A stretch of 64,000 nt of DNA from Metridium senile (GCA_949775045.1 OX459097.1:23281205-23345204); one strand, 5' to 3'. Positions 12,201-19,626 are shown, counted from the stretch's first letter. The notes: generated by a model from the letters alone, not told the origin. Numbers and translations: made by a program.

Positions 12201-12966
12201 ATTGCCTTGTTTTCTTACTTGTTAGAATGAAAACTTTCACATGGCTGCAGTTCCATCTTCTGCCACACCAACTCCAACAAGTCTAATGACAATCGACTCT
12301 GCTACAAGACCCCCATCAAGTCTAACTGCTGCAATCGACTCTGCACCTCCTGTAACAACACACCAGACAAATGATCCCATTGCAGACTATGAACCAGTCT
12401 CACAACTGCAGCCTTCACTAACCATACCAAACAGAATGTATGAGGATATTCCAGGAAATCTACAGATCCGTGAACCAGACCATTACCAGGAACTAAACCT
12501 TGAAACCATGCAACACGATCCTACCGTGCAGTACGAACCACTACGTACACAACACGTTAATACTGATCAACGTAACGATACGTATCAACCGTTACGTACA
12601 CAACACGTTAATACTGCTGATCAACGTAACGATACGTATCAACCGTTACGTACACAGTACGTTAATACTGATCAACGTAACGATACGTATCAACCGTACG
12701 TTATTACTGCTGATCAACGTAACGATACGCATCAACCGTTACGTACACAACACGTTAATACTGATCAACGTAACGATACGTATCAACCGTACGTTATTAC
12801 TGCTGATCAACGTAACGATACGCATCAACCGTTACGTACACAACACGTTATTAATACTGATCAACGTAATGATACGTATCAACCGTTACGTACACAACAC
12901 GTTAATACCGATCAACGTAACGATACGTATCAGCCGTTATGTACACCACACGTAACTTACTGCTGA
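96..12966 (+). CDS. Crumbs-like EGF/laminin-G transmembrane receptor (5' end outside window; 13 exons)
   Basis: Thirteen exons join with matching phases: 96-296, 435-1049, 1219-1419, 1683-2030, 4174-4545, 4875-5339, 6094-6345, 6928-7443, 7699-7920, 8537-10231, 10976-11072, 11643-11670 and 12226-12966, about 1,917 residues. Most junctions are phase 1, as usual for EGF and LamG modules. Domain order is about 14 EGF modules (many with the calcium-binding D-x-N/D-E-C start), LamG1, EGF, LamG2, one and a half EGFs, LamG3, 11 EGFs, one transmembrane helix, tail. Three LamG domains separated by single EGFs is the Crumbs ectodomain plan; Crumbs proteins set apical polarity in epithelia. The tail has no terminal ERLI PDZ ligand; it is tyrosine-rich tandem repeats. 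The fold and architecture are seen directly. Crumbs orthology is inferred; other EGF/LamG receptors are possible. The start codon and signal peptide lie upstream. Confidence 0.85.
435..1049 (+). CDS. Crumbs-like exon b: five EGF modules
   Basis: The exon follows TTTGTAG and ends before GTAAGTAG, phase 1 to phase 1. It closes the EGF begun in exon a and codes five more (starting VDDC, INEC, INDC, INEC, IDDC), then opens another at INEC. Calcium-binding EGF signatures are clear. There are many N-x-T/S sites. Confidence 0.88.
1060..1190 (+). repeat. GAT/ATC-rich microsatellite in intron
   Basis: The intron between exons b and c consists of imperfect GATGGTGATG and CATCATCAT runs. No other signal is seen. 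Confidence 0.8.
1219..1419 (+). CDS. Crumbs-like exon c: EGF modules (duplicate of exon a)
   Basis: Acceptor TGTTTCAG, donor GTAATG, phase 1. The first 100 bases are almost identical to exon a. The junction with exon b gives [15 protein letters not shown], which keeps EGF cysteine spacing. Confidence 0.85.
1683..2030 (+). CDS. Crumbs-like exon d: EGF modules (partial duplicate of exon b)
   Basis: Acceptor GTGTTTGTGTAG, donor GTTAGT, phase 1. It codes three EGF units; the first two are nearly identical in nucleotides to the start of exon b, the third ([14 protein letters not shown]) is distinct. Confidence 0.85.
2155..2745. repeat. Two tandem copies of a 293-bp element with palindromic end
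   Basis: Inside the 2.1-kb intron, the block starting ATTCATGAATAATTAATGAG occurs twice with offset 293. Each copy ends with an inverted pair around CTCGTCTTCGACTCG (GATCTGTATCCGATATACAACGG against its complement). It looks like a non-autonomous fold-back element. Confidence 0.75.
2890..3190. repeat. Imperfect inverted repeat in intron
   Basis: TTCTTTATCGGCAAATACAG near 2898 is matched by its complement near 3022-3040. Surrounding sequence holds further AT-rich inverted pieces. No gene seen. Confidence 0.5.
3506..4153 (+). repeat. 51-bp minisatellite (about 13 units)
   Basis: The unit contains TTTGATTCTATTTCATGG and TAGTGTTTGCGCTCTATTCC. Because 51 is divisible by three, a repetitive reading frame stays open for hundreds of codons. 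It lies wholly in the intron before exon e. Confidence 0.9.
4174..4545 (+). CDS. Crumbs-like exon e: two EGFs and start of LamG1
   Basis: Acceptor TTTTTCTTCCAG, donor GTATTG, phase 1. It closes the previous EGF (GTNCTHD), codes two EGFs (DECLSSPC, then SRCRPDNPC), then enters LamG1 with strands such as [10 protein letters not shown] and YGVLADDR. The 51-bp minisatellite runs right up to its acceptor. Confidence 0.88.
4560..4800 (+). repeat. ATT/ATC/GTT low-complexity tract in intron
   Basis: Irregular TTATTATCATTGTCGTTAT-type sequence fills the intron between exons e and f. Confidence 0.8.
4875..5339 (+). CDS. Crumbs-like exon f: rest of LamG1 and one EGF
   Basis: Acceptor TATTACAAG, donor GTAAGT, phase 1. 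It continues LamG1 ([46 protein letters not shown]) and ends with [15 protein letters not shown] to CNA. The GFIGCIR motif is the classic end of a LamG domain. Confidence 0.9.
5386..5550. mobile_element. Fold-back element with GAGCGCAGCGAG centre
   Basis: Left arm GGACGGGATAATATTTGGCTC and right arm GAGCCAAATATTTCCCGTC are inverted around CGAATGAGCGCAGCGAGTTC. The same style of centre recurs near 18780, 45545 and 55090. Confidence 0.6.
5842..6012 (-). mobile_element. tRNA-derived SINE-like element
   Basis: Reading the minus strand, 6006-5938 resembles a tRNA with an A box (TGGTGTAGTGGTTTA) and a B box (GGTTCGAGTCCCGG), followed by a non-tRNA body containing TTTTTCTCCGGGTGATCCGG. It lies in the intron before exon g. 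Confidence 0.6.
6094..6345 (+). CDS. Crumbs-like exon g: first half of LamG2 with a polybasic site
   Basis: Acceptor ATTACAATTGCAG, donor GTTTGTT, phase 1. It codes [25 protein letters not shown] and [16 protein letters not shown], typical LamG strands. A run [10 protein letters not shown] near its start looks like a furin-type cleavage site. Confidence 0.82.
6346..6927 (+). repeat. Intron with tandem TTGCGTATAATTTTGTTACG repeats
   Basis: The intron between exons g and h holds irregular repeats of GTTGCGTATAATTTTGTTAC and a short inverted pair near 6548-6570 and 6645-6670. No gene seen. Confidence 0.6.
6928..7443 (+). CDS. Crumbs-like exon h: second half of LamG2 and EGFs
   Basis: Acceptor CATTTATCCAG, donor GTAAGT, phase 1. 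It ends LamG2 ([19 protein letters not shown]), then codes [16 protein letters not shown] and the beginning of another ([13 protein letters not shown]). Confidence 0.85.
7699..7920 (+). CDS. Crumbs-like exon i: first half of LamG3
   Basis: Acceptor GTCCACTAG, donor GTAAAA, phase 1. It codes [18 protein letters not shown] and [13 protein letters not shown], the first LamG strands. The upstream split codon completes a cysteine (FEC). Confidence 0.82.
7954..8217. mobile_element. MITE with about 55-bp terminal inverted repeats (AATCGTTGTC ends)
   Basis: The left end (AATCGTTGTCACAATCAAAG, then CAGTCCACACTCTGAAGCCT) and the right end (AGAGTGTGGACTGTAG to GACAACGATT) are inverted repeats. It lies in the intron before exon j. 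Relatives occur at 33636-33860 (left half plus a degenerate right end) and 62712-62977; right halves occur at 47410-47468 and 56222-56296. Confidence 0.7.
8537..10231 (+). CDS. Crumbs-like exon j: end of LamG3 and 11 EGF modules
   Basis: The largest exon. Acceptor TATATTCCAG; donor chosen at GAAG|GTAACA because it gives phase 1, needed to read the membrane exon at 10976. It starts with [13 protein letters not shown] and [13 protein letters not shown] (end of LamG3), then 11 EGFs from VCGPKPC to [13 protein letters not shown], and a short juxtamembrane stalk ([12 protein letters not shown]). It is N-glycosylation rich. Unspliced, the frame would run to a stop at 10291-10293. Confidence 0.9.
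10408..10651. mobile_element. Fold-back element with ACCTTACCGTGGCCACC ends
   Basis: CACCTTACCGTGGCCACC and TAAAGTTTTGTACAAGTTA at the left are matched by their complements at the right (AACTTGTACAAAACTTTAA, GGTGGCCACGGTAAGG). It lies in the intron before the transmembrane exon. Confidence 0.65.
10976..11072 (+). CDS. Crumbs-like exon k: transmembrane helix
   Basis: Acceptor TTTTTTTTTGTAG, donor GTTAAAG; phase 1 in, phase 2 out. It codes an uncharged stretch of about 26 residues beginning [15 protein letters not shown], followed by a basic stop-transfer YRNRTR. It was too short to stand out as a reading frame, but the phases fit on both sides. Confidence 0.85.
11114..11440. mobile_element. 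Fold-back element in tail intron
   Basis: AATCGGCTAACGCGTTGCTA at the left pairs with TAGCAACGCGTTAACCGATT at the right. A second inner pair is built on CGGATAA motifs (GGATAAATCCTTATCC). Confidence 0.6.
11643..11670 (+). CDS. Crumbs-like micro-exon l: juxtamembrane tail
   Basis: A 28-bp exon between CATTCTTTCCAG and GTAAGC. It completes an Arg codon and adds KTTERAGYY, entering phase 2 and leaving phase 0, which matches the next exon. Confidence 0.7.
11705..12200 (-). repeat. (ACAAACAG)n minisatellite
   Basis: An almost unbroken octamer array, roughly 60 units with small variants, fills the intron between exons l and m. Its minus strand gives open [12 protein letters not shown] frames that are artefacts. 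Confidence 0.92.
12226..12966 (+). CDS. Crumbs-like exon m: cytoplasmic tail of tyrosine-motif repeats
   Basis: Acceptor TTCTTACTTGTTAG. The exon codes [10 protein letters not shown], a Ser/Thr/Pro stretch, then tyrosine motifs ADYEPV, MYEDI, HYQEL and QYEPL, and then about eight copies of a 16-17 residue unit built on [29 protein letters not shown] and YEPL fit the YxxPhi sorting pattern; one repeat has YVNT, a Grb2-type SH2 ligand pattern. Roles in endocytosis or signalling are inferred. The frame stops at 12964-12966 after a +1 insertion inside a repeat unit, but the last unit of the array (13291 on) is back in the original frame and ends TEYQSLQTFSNTNNTSFS before TAA at 13387. Confidence 0.75.
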   Translation, partial: NENFHMAAVPSSATPTPTSLMTIDSATRPPSSLTAAIDSAPPVTTHQTNDPIADYEPVSQLQPSLTIPNRMYEDIPGNLQIREPDHYQELNLETMQHDPTVQYEPLRTQHVNTDQRNDTYQPLRTQHVNTADQRNDTYQPLRTQYVNTDQRNDTYQPYVITADQRNDTHQPLRTQHVNTDQRNDTYQPYVITADQRNDTHQPLRTQHVINTDQRNDTYQPLRTQHVNTDQRNDTYQPLCTPHVTYC

Positions 12967-13330
12967 TCAACGTAACGATACGCATCAACCGTTTCGTACA
13001 CAACACGTTAATACTGCTGATCAACGTAACGATACGTATCAACCGTTACGTACACCGCACGTTACTTACTGCTGATCAATGTAACGATATGTATCAACCG
13101 TTACGTACACAACACGTTATTACTGCTGATCAACGTAACGATACGTATCGACCGTTACGTACACAACACGTTATTACTGCTGACCAACGTAACGATACGT
13201 ATCAACCGTTACGTACACCGCACGTTACTTACTGCTGATCAATGTAACGATATGTATCAACCGTTACGTACACAACACGTTATTACTGCTGATCAGCGTA
13301 ACGATACGCATCGACCGTTACGCAATCAAT
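12530..13330 (+). repeat. 48-51-bp minisatellite crossing the stop codon
   Basis: Units built on GATCAACGTAACGATACGTA and TCAACCGTTACGTACACAAC begin in coding exon m and continue at least 360 bases beyond the stop at 12966. Three units (near 12952, 13063 and 13227) carry CACGTWACTTACTGC, one base longer than the usual CACGTTATTACTGC. Confidence 0.9.
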
Positions 13331-13458
13331 CTACGGAGTACCAAAGCCTGCAAACGTTTTCTAACACAAACAATACGTCTTTTAGTTAAAACTGTTACGT
13401 GTCTTAAAAACGCTACACTTGATCAACGTAACGATATGTACATGTATCAATAGCTACG

Positions 13459-13690
13459 TAACCGATCTACGGAGTATCAATGCCTGCAAACACAGCATGC
13501 ATTTTAACGTAGACGATCTACGGAGTATCCAAGCCTGCAAACACATGCATTTTAACGTAGACAATCTACGGAGTATCAAAGCCTGCAAGAACATGCATTT
13601 TAACGTAGACGACCTATACGGAGTATCAAAGCCTGCAAACACATGCATTTTAACGTAGACAATCTACGGAGTATCAAAGCCTGCAACGTA
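13459..13690 (+). repeat. About 50-bp minisatellite in 3' region
   Basis: Five units of CTACGGAGTATCAAAGCCTG plus CATTTTAACGTAGACGA. The first half matches the coding sequence at 13330-13355 (the YQSL codons), so the array apparently grew from the gene's own 3' end. Confidence 0.85.
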
Positions 13691-13732
13691 GACGTATTTT
13701 AGTTTAAACAGTGACTTTTGTGTCACCACCAT

Positions 13733-13748
13733 TATAATCACCTTTATC

Positions 13749-13780
<32 letters not shown>

Positions 13781-13905
13781 CATCCCCACCACCATCATTA
13801 TTAGAATCATTATTATGCTCCTGCTCATCATCATCGTCATCATCACCACCACAACCACCACCACCATGAACACCATCTTCAGAATCATTATAATCATCAA
13901 GATGA
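13733..13905 (+). repeat. (CAT/CAC)n microsatellite
   Basis: Imperfect CATCATCATCACC runs between the Crumbs-like gene and the zinc-finger cluster. Confidence 0.85.
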
Positions 13906-13931
13906 ATGCAGCACAACATATGATTCAAAAC

Positions 13932-14050
13932 ACCCTTTACATTGTATTAAACACAAGAGAGAACAACACATTAAACAAACAGGGAATCGAACTCAGTTCA
14001 CAGTCGGGTGAAAGGTCAACGATCTCACCGCTAGGCCACTCATGCAACCT
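13932..14050 (-). mobile_element. tRNA-derived SINE-like element
   Basis: On the minus strand, GAGTGGCCTAGCGGTGAGAT resembles a tRNA A box and GAGTTCGATTCCCTG a B box. The body (TTTGTTTAATGTGTTGTTCT) echoes that of the SINE at 5842, so they may share a family. Confidence 0.55.
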
Positions 14051-14328
14051 AAAATGAGGGTCCTGAAGGGGTAAAATGGGAGCTGGGTTTGGCATTATTT
14101 TTTACTTAGAAAATGAGATTGGATGCACTGGAAGAACAATAGAAAATTGGAATGGGATTGAAAGCTTGAGCAAAACTGATGGGATTATGTGATTTTTTTA
14201 ACGTTCTCCTTATCATCATCATCATTGTAACCATTATCATCATAATCATGAAACCAGCAGGGTGGTCAAATGTATTAATTTTACAAAACATATTTTATTA
14301 CCGCGGAAAAAATACACAAGAAAATGTG

Positions 14329-14439
14329 ATTGGGCTCCCTGTGTTAGTTCCAGTCCTGCGCGTTAAGCCCGCTAGCAACACCTGCTTGTATTCGCCTATT
14401 TGTGTAAACAAATCGTCCTCGTTTCTTCGAAGTATTAAG
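14329..14439 (+). promoter_or_regulatory. Copy A promoter-proximal block and non-coding exon 1
   Basis: TTGGGCTCCCTGTG, then TAGCAACACCTGCTTGTATT and TCGTTTCTTCGAAGTATTAAG, are conserved before all six WW exons. The block ends at a splice donor AAG|GTAATTTACTC; the matching acceptor TTTCTACAG ends at 14666. It contains no ATG-led frame that continues into exon 2, so it is read as 5' leader. The transcription start is not mapped. Confidence 0.55.
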
Positions 14440-14678
14440 GTAATTTACTCTCTGAATTCCGTTTAAACATCTATTATTATCGTCTCTTGACAAACATAGA
14501 CAATTGTAAAGAAGTATTTCAGGCATTTTGAATGGATTTTTTGTGATTTTTCTCCAATCAAGCGACCATCGAGATTTCGAGTCTAAACTTGTGAATAATT
14601 ATAACCCAAGCTACTTTATGATAATCTCGTTTACTGATGTGTTTAATGACTAATGTATTTCTACAGTTATTTGACAAG

Positions 14679-14780
14679 ATGGAATCAGACTGGATAGATT
14701 ACAAGTGTAAGTCAGGACAGACTATATTTATCTACAACAAGGTAACAGGAGTACACAAATGGCCGCCAGGATTTAACAAT
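14679..14780 (+). CDS. Copy A exon 2: WW-like domain
   Basis: Exon 14667-14780 lies between TTTCTACAG and GTAAGT. The ATG at 14679 opens 34 codons ending in phase 0. Residues W5, G13, F17, N20, T23, W28 and P30 fit the WW pattern (W, G, aromatic, N-x-x-T-x(4)-W, P), with the two Trp 23 positions apart. WW domains bind proline-rich or phospho-Ser/Thr-Pro peptides. The proline after W28 is one place early (WPPG), so peptide class is uncertain. It joins in frame to exon 3 at 16758. Confidence 0.8.
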
Positions 14781-15634
14781 GTAAGTTGAAGGAATACTGT
14801 ATCTCCTTGGACACTGTTGTCAGTGTTTTTATATAGGAGTGCACCCTGAATGTCAGTTTCTATGTGTTCTTTGTCATATAATAAGTTTAAAGTCAGTTCA
14901 ATCTTTTGAACATGATGTTAACAGCACATAGTCCTTGCTAAATATTCCTTTTTGACATTTCCCACCTATGGCAAAAACTAGAAAGTTGTTTGATAGTAAT
15001 TCCATCAACAAAAACTACAAGCACATTTTAGACAATAACATTGATAATGATAATGACTAAGGCCCCTTCCACACGTAACCAGGTATTTTTGGAAAAAGGA
15101 GCTTTTTTCCTCCGTAAACACCTTCTGTCCATACGTAAACGGCGTTTTCGGCCACCGAAAATAAAGGTTTTCGAATACATGTACGCTCTCCAGACTGTAG
15201 ATTTTTTTTAGCTGGAGGTTTATCATATACGTGTGGACGGCGAAAATGGAGCTTTTTCAATACGATGACGTCAGGCTGTTCACGTTTCACTTCTTCTTGG
15301 GCTTGTTTCAACATTTATAGCCTACTGCACATACAGTCGCAAGTTGCCTATTTGTACATTCAAGGTAATTAGACAAGAAGGCGACAAAAGATTTTAAGGA
15401 TAATTTCGCTGATCTGGAGTTAAAACAGCGCTGTTAAAGAGCATAAACCGACAGCCAGCAAAACCACAGCGATTTTGACCTTTAAAAGAATATAATAATA
15501 TGTAGAATACAGCCTTCCCTTTTCTCTTTGATTTATAAAAAGCGGTTGGATTGTGAAGCGAGCGTAGACATTCCAAGGGAACACACTTCCTTTGATATAC
15601 CTTCAACTCAAACACTGTGAGTAAGCACATTGAG

Positions 15635-15772
<138 letters not shown>

Positions 15773-16334
15773 GTAGTTGATATTATTTATGCATGACTGG
15801 CTCAATCATGCATCAAGAGTTTGACGTAAGCTTGTGGTTATTCTTCAGAAACTCATTAATAATTCATAAGAAATTCTCAAAAGAAATCGTAACCGTGACG
15901 AGTGTTTTAAATGAAGATATAGATTTACTCTAATTTACATAAACTTTAACCTTAATTTTCTCTAATATTAAAACTTTCATAAATTCTTGATTTTGTAAAC
16001 AAAAACACAAAATATAGGTTGGAGTTTTTGAAGTCGTTCAATAAACTCACAGATCGTGTTTTATCAGGTTTTAAATCCTGATAAAACACTCCTGCTCGTT
16101 TATTAAACATTACATAACTAACATGAACTGCTGAATGAAATATGAACACACAAGGTTTGTGTTCTCAGTAACGATAATGGTTATGCCAATCACTGTCATT
16201 GATTATTGTTATCATTTGATTCATAAATTATCATTATTTGTGATGTTGGTAATGATTAATAATCATTTACTTGCTATCTTCAATGTGTTTGACTAAGAAT
16301 GACAATTTTATTTCATAATTAAATAATTAGAGTC

Positions 16335-16715
16335 CTTACCATTGTCATCATCATCATCAACATCATCACCACTACCACCATCATTAACATATTCATCATC
16401 AGCATCATTATCATCATCAGCATCATTGTCATCATCAGCATCATTATCATGTTAATCATCAGCATCATTATTATAATCACCATCATTGTCATCATCATCA
16501 TCATCATCATCATCATTATAATCATCATCACCATCATCACCATCATCGCCATCACAATCTTTATCATCATTATCACAATCATAATCATCATCACCATCAT
16601 GATCATGATCATCATTATAATCATGATCACCATCATCATCATCATCACAATCTTTATCATCATTATTATCATAATTTAGAGTTGTTTTGCTAACTATAGA
16701 GATTATCATCATCAT
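16335..16715 (+). repeat. (CAT)n microsatellite in copy A intron 2
   Basis: CATCATCAT with CAC and AAT variants. The same type of tract precedes exon 3 in copies B (27525-27680), C (31364-31490), D (39003-39310) and, shorter, E and F. Confidence 0.9.
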
Positions 16716-16757
16716 TGTAATGATGCTACTGACATTGGTTGTATGACATGATTTCAG

Positions 16758-18008
16758 GGCTCATCAGAAGACAGTATCATGTATGGTCAACCAGTTAAAT
16801 ACAAAATGTTGCACAGTATTGCTACACAGACAGATGATTATGGCTGTAACAATGGCTGTACTTCTATGTACATCAATACAGATGCACATCAGATTTCCAA
16901 AATCTTAGAAACACTACCTCAACCACAGCCAGGTGTTGTAGTTGATGGTGAATATGACTTAGAAAATGAACATGATCCAGAAACATTACCTCAACCACAG
17001 CCAGGTGTTTCAGTTGATGGTGAACATGACTTAGAAAATGAACATGATCCAGAGAATAACTTGGAAGATGAACAAGAACAAAGCCAAGATATGGATGAAA
17101 TTAGCACAATGTTGAGAGTTCTAGAGGAGCTAGAGTTCCCCCCTGTAAATAACTTGGTTGAGAAGGAGAATAAAGCAAAGGATGACTCTGCTGGTCATGA
17201 TAATACTGAAAAGAGGCAGCTTGATGAAAGAGAAGGATGTAGTTCCCAGCATAGTGAGAAGTCCTTGAATTGTTCTTATTGTGCAAAGCAATTTATTACC
17301 AGATCGATACTAACTCGGCATCTTAGAATACACACTGGAGAAAAACCCTTTGAATGTTTTTATTGTGAGAAGAAGTTTGCAGAATCGAGTACTTTAAACA
17401 AACATCTTAGATTACATACTGGAGAGAAACCCTTTGAATGTTCTTTTTGTAAAAAGAAGTTTTCACAAAGCTGTAATTTAAACAGTCATCTTAGAATACA
17501 CACTGGAGAAAAACCTTTAGAATGTTCTTTTTGTAAGAAGAAGTTTGCACACAAGGCTAATTTGAACGTGCATCTTAGAACACATATTGGAGCACCTGGC
17601 TTTAAATGTTCTTATTGTGAGAAGACGTTTACACACAAGAAGGACTTAAAGAGACATCTTAAAATACACACCGGAGAGAAACTGTTTAAATGTTCTTTTT
17701 GTGAGAAGAAGTTTATACAAAAGCGTGACTTAAAGAAACATCTTAGAATACATACTGGAAGTGAACCATTTGCATGTTCTATATGTAAGAAGAAGTTTGC
17801 ACACAAAAGTAATTTAAACAGACATCTTAGATTGCATACTGGAGTGAAACCCTTTGAATGTTCTTTTTGTAAGACGAAGTTTGCACAAAACTATACTTTA
17901 AACATGCATCTTAAAATACATACTGGAGAGAAACATTTTGAATGTTCTCACTGTAAGAAGAAGTTTAGGCATAAATGTAGTTTAAAGAGACATCTTACAT
18001 TACATTAG
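16758..18008 (+). CDS. Copy A exon 3: acidic linker and nine C2H2 zinc fingers (WW-C2H2 family)
   Basis: Acceptor ACATGATTTCAG ends at 16757; the exon opens GSSEDSIMYGQPV and continues the WW exon in phase 0, giving a 450-residue protein. Order: HSIATQTD segment, two ETLPQPQPGVSVDGEHD acidic repeats, a helix-like MLRVLEELEFP stretch, a KRQLDEREG acidic/basic hinge, then nine fingers C-x2-C-x12-H-x3-H joined mainly by TGEKPFE linkers. Two linkers are atypical (IGAPGFK, TGSEPFA). Fingers with this linker normally bind DNA in a row, so a nuclear DNA-binding role is expected; WW partner and target are unknown. AATAAA signals follow at 18025 and 18120. Translation could also begin at the inner ATG at 16779. 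Confidence 0.93.
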   Translation, partial: GSSEDSIMYGQPVKYKMLHSIATQTDDYGCNNGCTSMYINTDAHQISKILETLPQPQPGVVVDGEYDLENEHDPETLPQPQPGVSVDGEHDLENEHDPENNLEDEQEQSQDMDEISTMLRVLEELEFPPVNNLVEKENKAKDDSAGHDNTEKRQLDEREGCSSQHSEKSLNCSYCAKQFITRSILTRHLRIHTGEKPFECFYCEKKFAESSTLNKHLRLHTGEKPFECSFCKKKFSQSCNLNSHLRIHTGEKPLECSFCKKKFAHKANLNVHLRTHIGAPGFKCSYCEKTFTHKKDLKRHLKIHTGEKLFKCSFCEKKFIQKRDLKKHLRIHTGSEPFACSICKKKFAHKSNLNRHLRLHTGVKPFECSFCKTKFAQNYTLNMHLKIHTGEKHFECSHCKKKFRHKCSLKRHLTLH

Positions 18009-18119
18009 AACACTGCATACTGGAAATAAAACTTGAATCACAAGGGTATAACAGTTGTTTGATATTTAATTAGTATATTTTAAAATCATAGTTAACATTG
18101 ATTGTGTTGTAGATTTGAT

Positions 18120-18125
18120 AATAAA
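18120..18125 (+). terminator. Copy A polyadenylation signal
   Basis: AATAAA in the conserved context GAT-AATAAATATCAAC about 110 bases after the stop; the same context follows all six zinc-finger exons. An extra AATAAA lies at 18025. Confidence 0.6.
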
Positions 18126-18156
18126 TATCAACGTTACAAGTGAACTAAGTGTTTTT

Positions 18157-18608
18157 CCCGGGGGGGGGGGGGTTCTCCCTTTATCCAAGTGGTAGGGGTG
18201 ATCGGCGTACCTTTTAGGGTTAAAATATTTCCAGTGCGTACCTTTTAGGGTCCATTTAGTGATTTGGCTCAAAAATCAGTTCTAAGGGTTGTTTTTACTC
18301 TGCTTTATTTGTATCTGAGCGTACCTTTTAGGGGTCATTTTCTAGCCTCCTCCGCAGGCATCCCTTCCCAAGTTATCGGATTTTTCGGATTTCTGGGCTT
18401 CCTGTGTCAACGGGCGGGCCGAGGGAGAATTCCTAATCCTCTTATTAGTTTCCAGTTTCCTCGCGTCCTACCATAAAGTTAACACAGGAAGCCCAAAACG
18501 GAAATAATAGGAAAAGAGTTGCCTGCGGAGGAGGCTAGTCATTTTCAAAATCTCCGCCGATCACCCCTACCACTTGGACAAAGGGAGTACCCCCCCCCCC
18601 CCCCGGGG
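18157..18608. mobile_element. Poly-G/poly-C-ended element with 7-bp target duplication
   Basis: It starts CCCGGGGGGG and ends CCCCCCCCGGGG. TGTTTTT flanks both sides (18150-18156 and 18609-18615). Paralogous 3' flanks of copies B to F have the uninterrupted site. Inside, long inverted arms carry GGTAGGGGTGATCGGCG and TACCTTTTAGGGT repeats. Confidence 0.75.
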
Positions 18609-18774
18609 TGTTTTTGTTACTTGAAATCATCGTTAGGTTCATCTATAGAGTATATAGTTATCTATAAGAATAGTTGATTAAAAGAGATAAAAAAAGTAGA
18701 TAAATAACAACAGTGAATGTTAGTTTTAAATAAAGACCTTTGCTCTTTTAGAGACATATAACATCATATTTGCT

Positions 18775-19002
18775 GCGAGCGAAGCGAGAAGCATACTAAT
18801 TATGACGGGTACCCTGTGTTGTATATGAACGAGAAGTACTGGACATACTAGGTGGTTAAAATCTCGATCCTTTCCTTGACACGCGATAATGGATCGTGAC
18901 GTCATAAACACGAAAGACGCGTACTTACACGAACATCCGGCTGCATCACCTGCGTATATGGGCAGCGGTATATTTTTGTCTTGAACCCCGGCCAAATGAT
19001 TT
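18775..19002. other. Intergenic sequence with GCGAGCGAAGCGAGAAGC motif
   Basis: Contains the TGCTGCGAGCGAAGCGAG signature seen in other fold-back elements here; otherwise no gene or repeat is recognised. Confidence 0.4.
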
Positions 19003-19410
19003 CTGTAATACGACAATCAGTATTGTTTTGGAACGTCCCAAAACAATACTGATTGTCGTATTACAGAAATCATTTTAGTGTAGTTTTGTCGTTTATAAAA
19101 AGCCCCGGCCAACTATAAACACGAACGTCCCAAAACATTACTGATTGTCGTATTACAGAAATCATTTCAGTGTAGTTTTGTCGTTTATAAAGAGCCCCGG
19201 CCAACTATAAGCACGAACGTCCCAAAACATTACTGATTGTCGTATTACAGAAATCATTTAGTGTAGTTTTGTCGTTTATAAAGAGCCCCGGCCAACTATA
19301 AGCACGAACGTCCCAAAACATTACTGATTGTCGTATTACAGAAATCATTTTAGTGTTGTTTTGTCGTTTATAAAGAACCCCGGCCAACTATAAACACCGG
19401 CACAAATGTC
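19003..19410 (+). repeat. About 91-bp tandem repeat (four to five units)
   Basis: Units contain CGTCCCAAAACATTACTGAT, CGTATTACAGAAATCAT and AAGAGCCCCGGCCAACTATA. The first unit is partly inverted around 19026 (CAATCAGTATTGTTTTGG against CCAAAACAATACTGATTG). Confidence 0.85.
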
Positions 19411-19626
19411 CCAAAAATATTTATCCATTTAATTTCTTTTTAAATTTTTCTTTAATTTTTTTTTCATTTTTTATTTTCATTTAATTAAATTTTTTTTTCA
19501 TAACACAATTAAATTTAAAAAACTATCGTGTAATCAAAAAAAGAGAATGCCATATAAGTGTTTGCATAAAAACTTTAAACTAAGCCAACTTCGCAGCATC
19601 TCACTTTCAATTTGAAATAACTAGTA

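Noticed and set aside
11690..12240. Minus-strand [11 protein letters not shown] cysteine/leucine-rich frames
   Set aside because: They are reads of the (ACAAACAG)n minisatellite inside an intron.
12500..13238. Alternative-frame ORFs rich in [13 protein letters not shown]
   Set aside because: Shadow frames of the tail minisatellite; the spliced main frame with the DTYQPL units fits the upstream exon phase.
16319..16715. Met/Ile- and Asp-rich frames near 16.4 kb, also 13.7-14.0 kb
   Set aside because: Products of (CAT)n/(ATG)n microsatellites.
19003..19410. Direct repeats at 19.0-19.4 kb and 25.0-25.7 kb considered as CRISPR-like arrays
   Set aside because: Units are contiguous tandem repeats without unique spacers, and the genome is eukaryotic.
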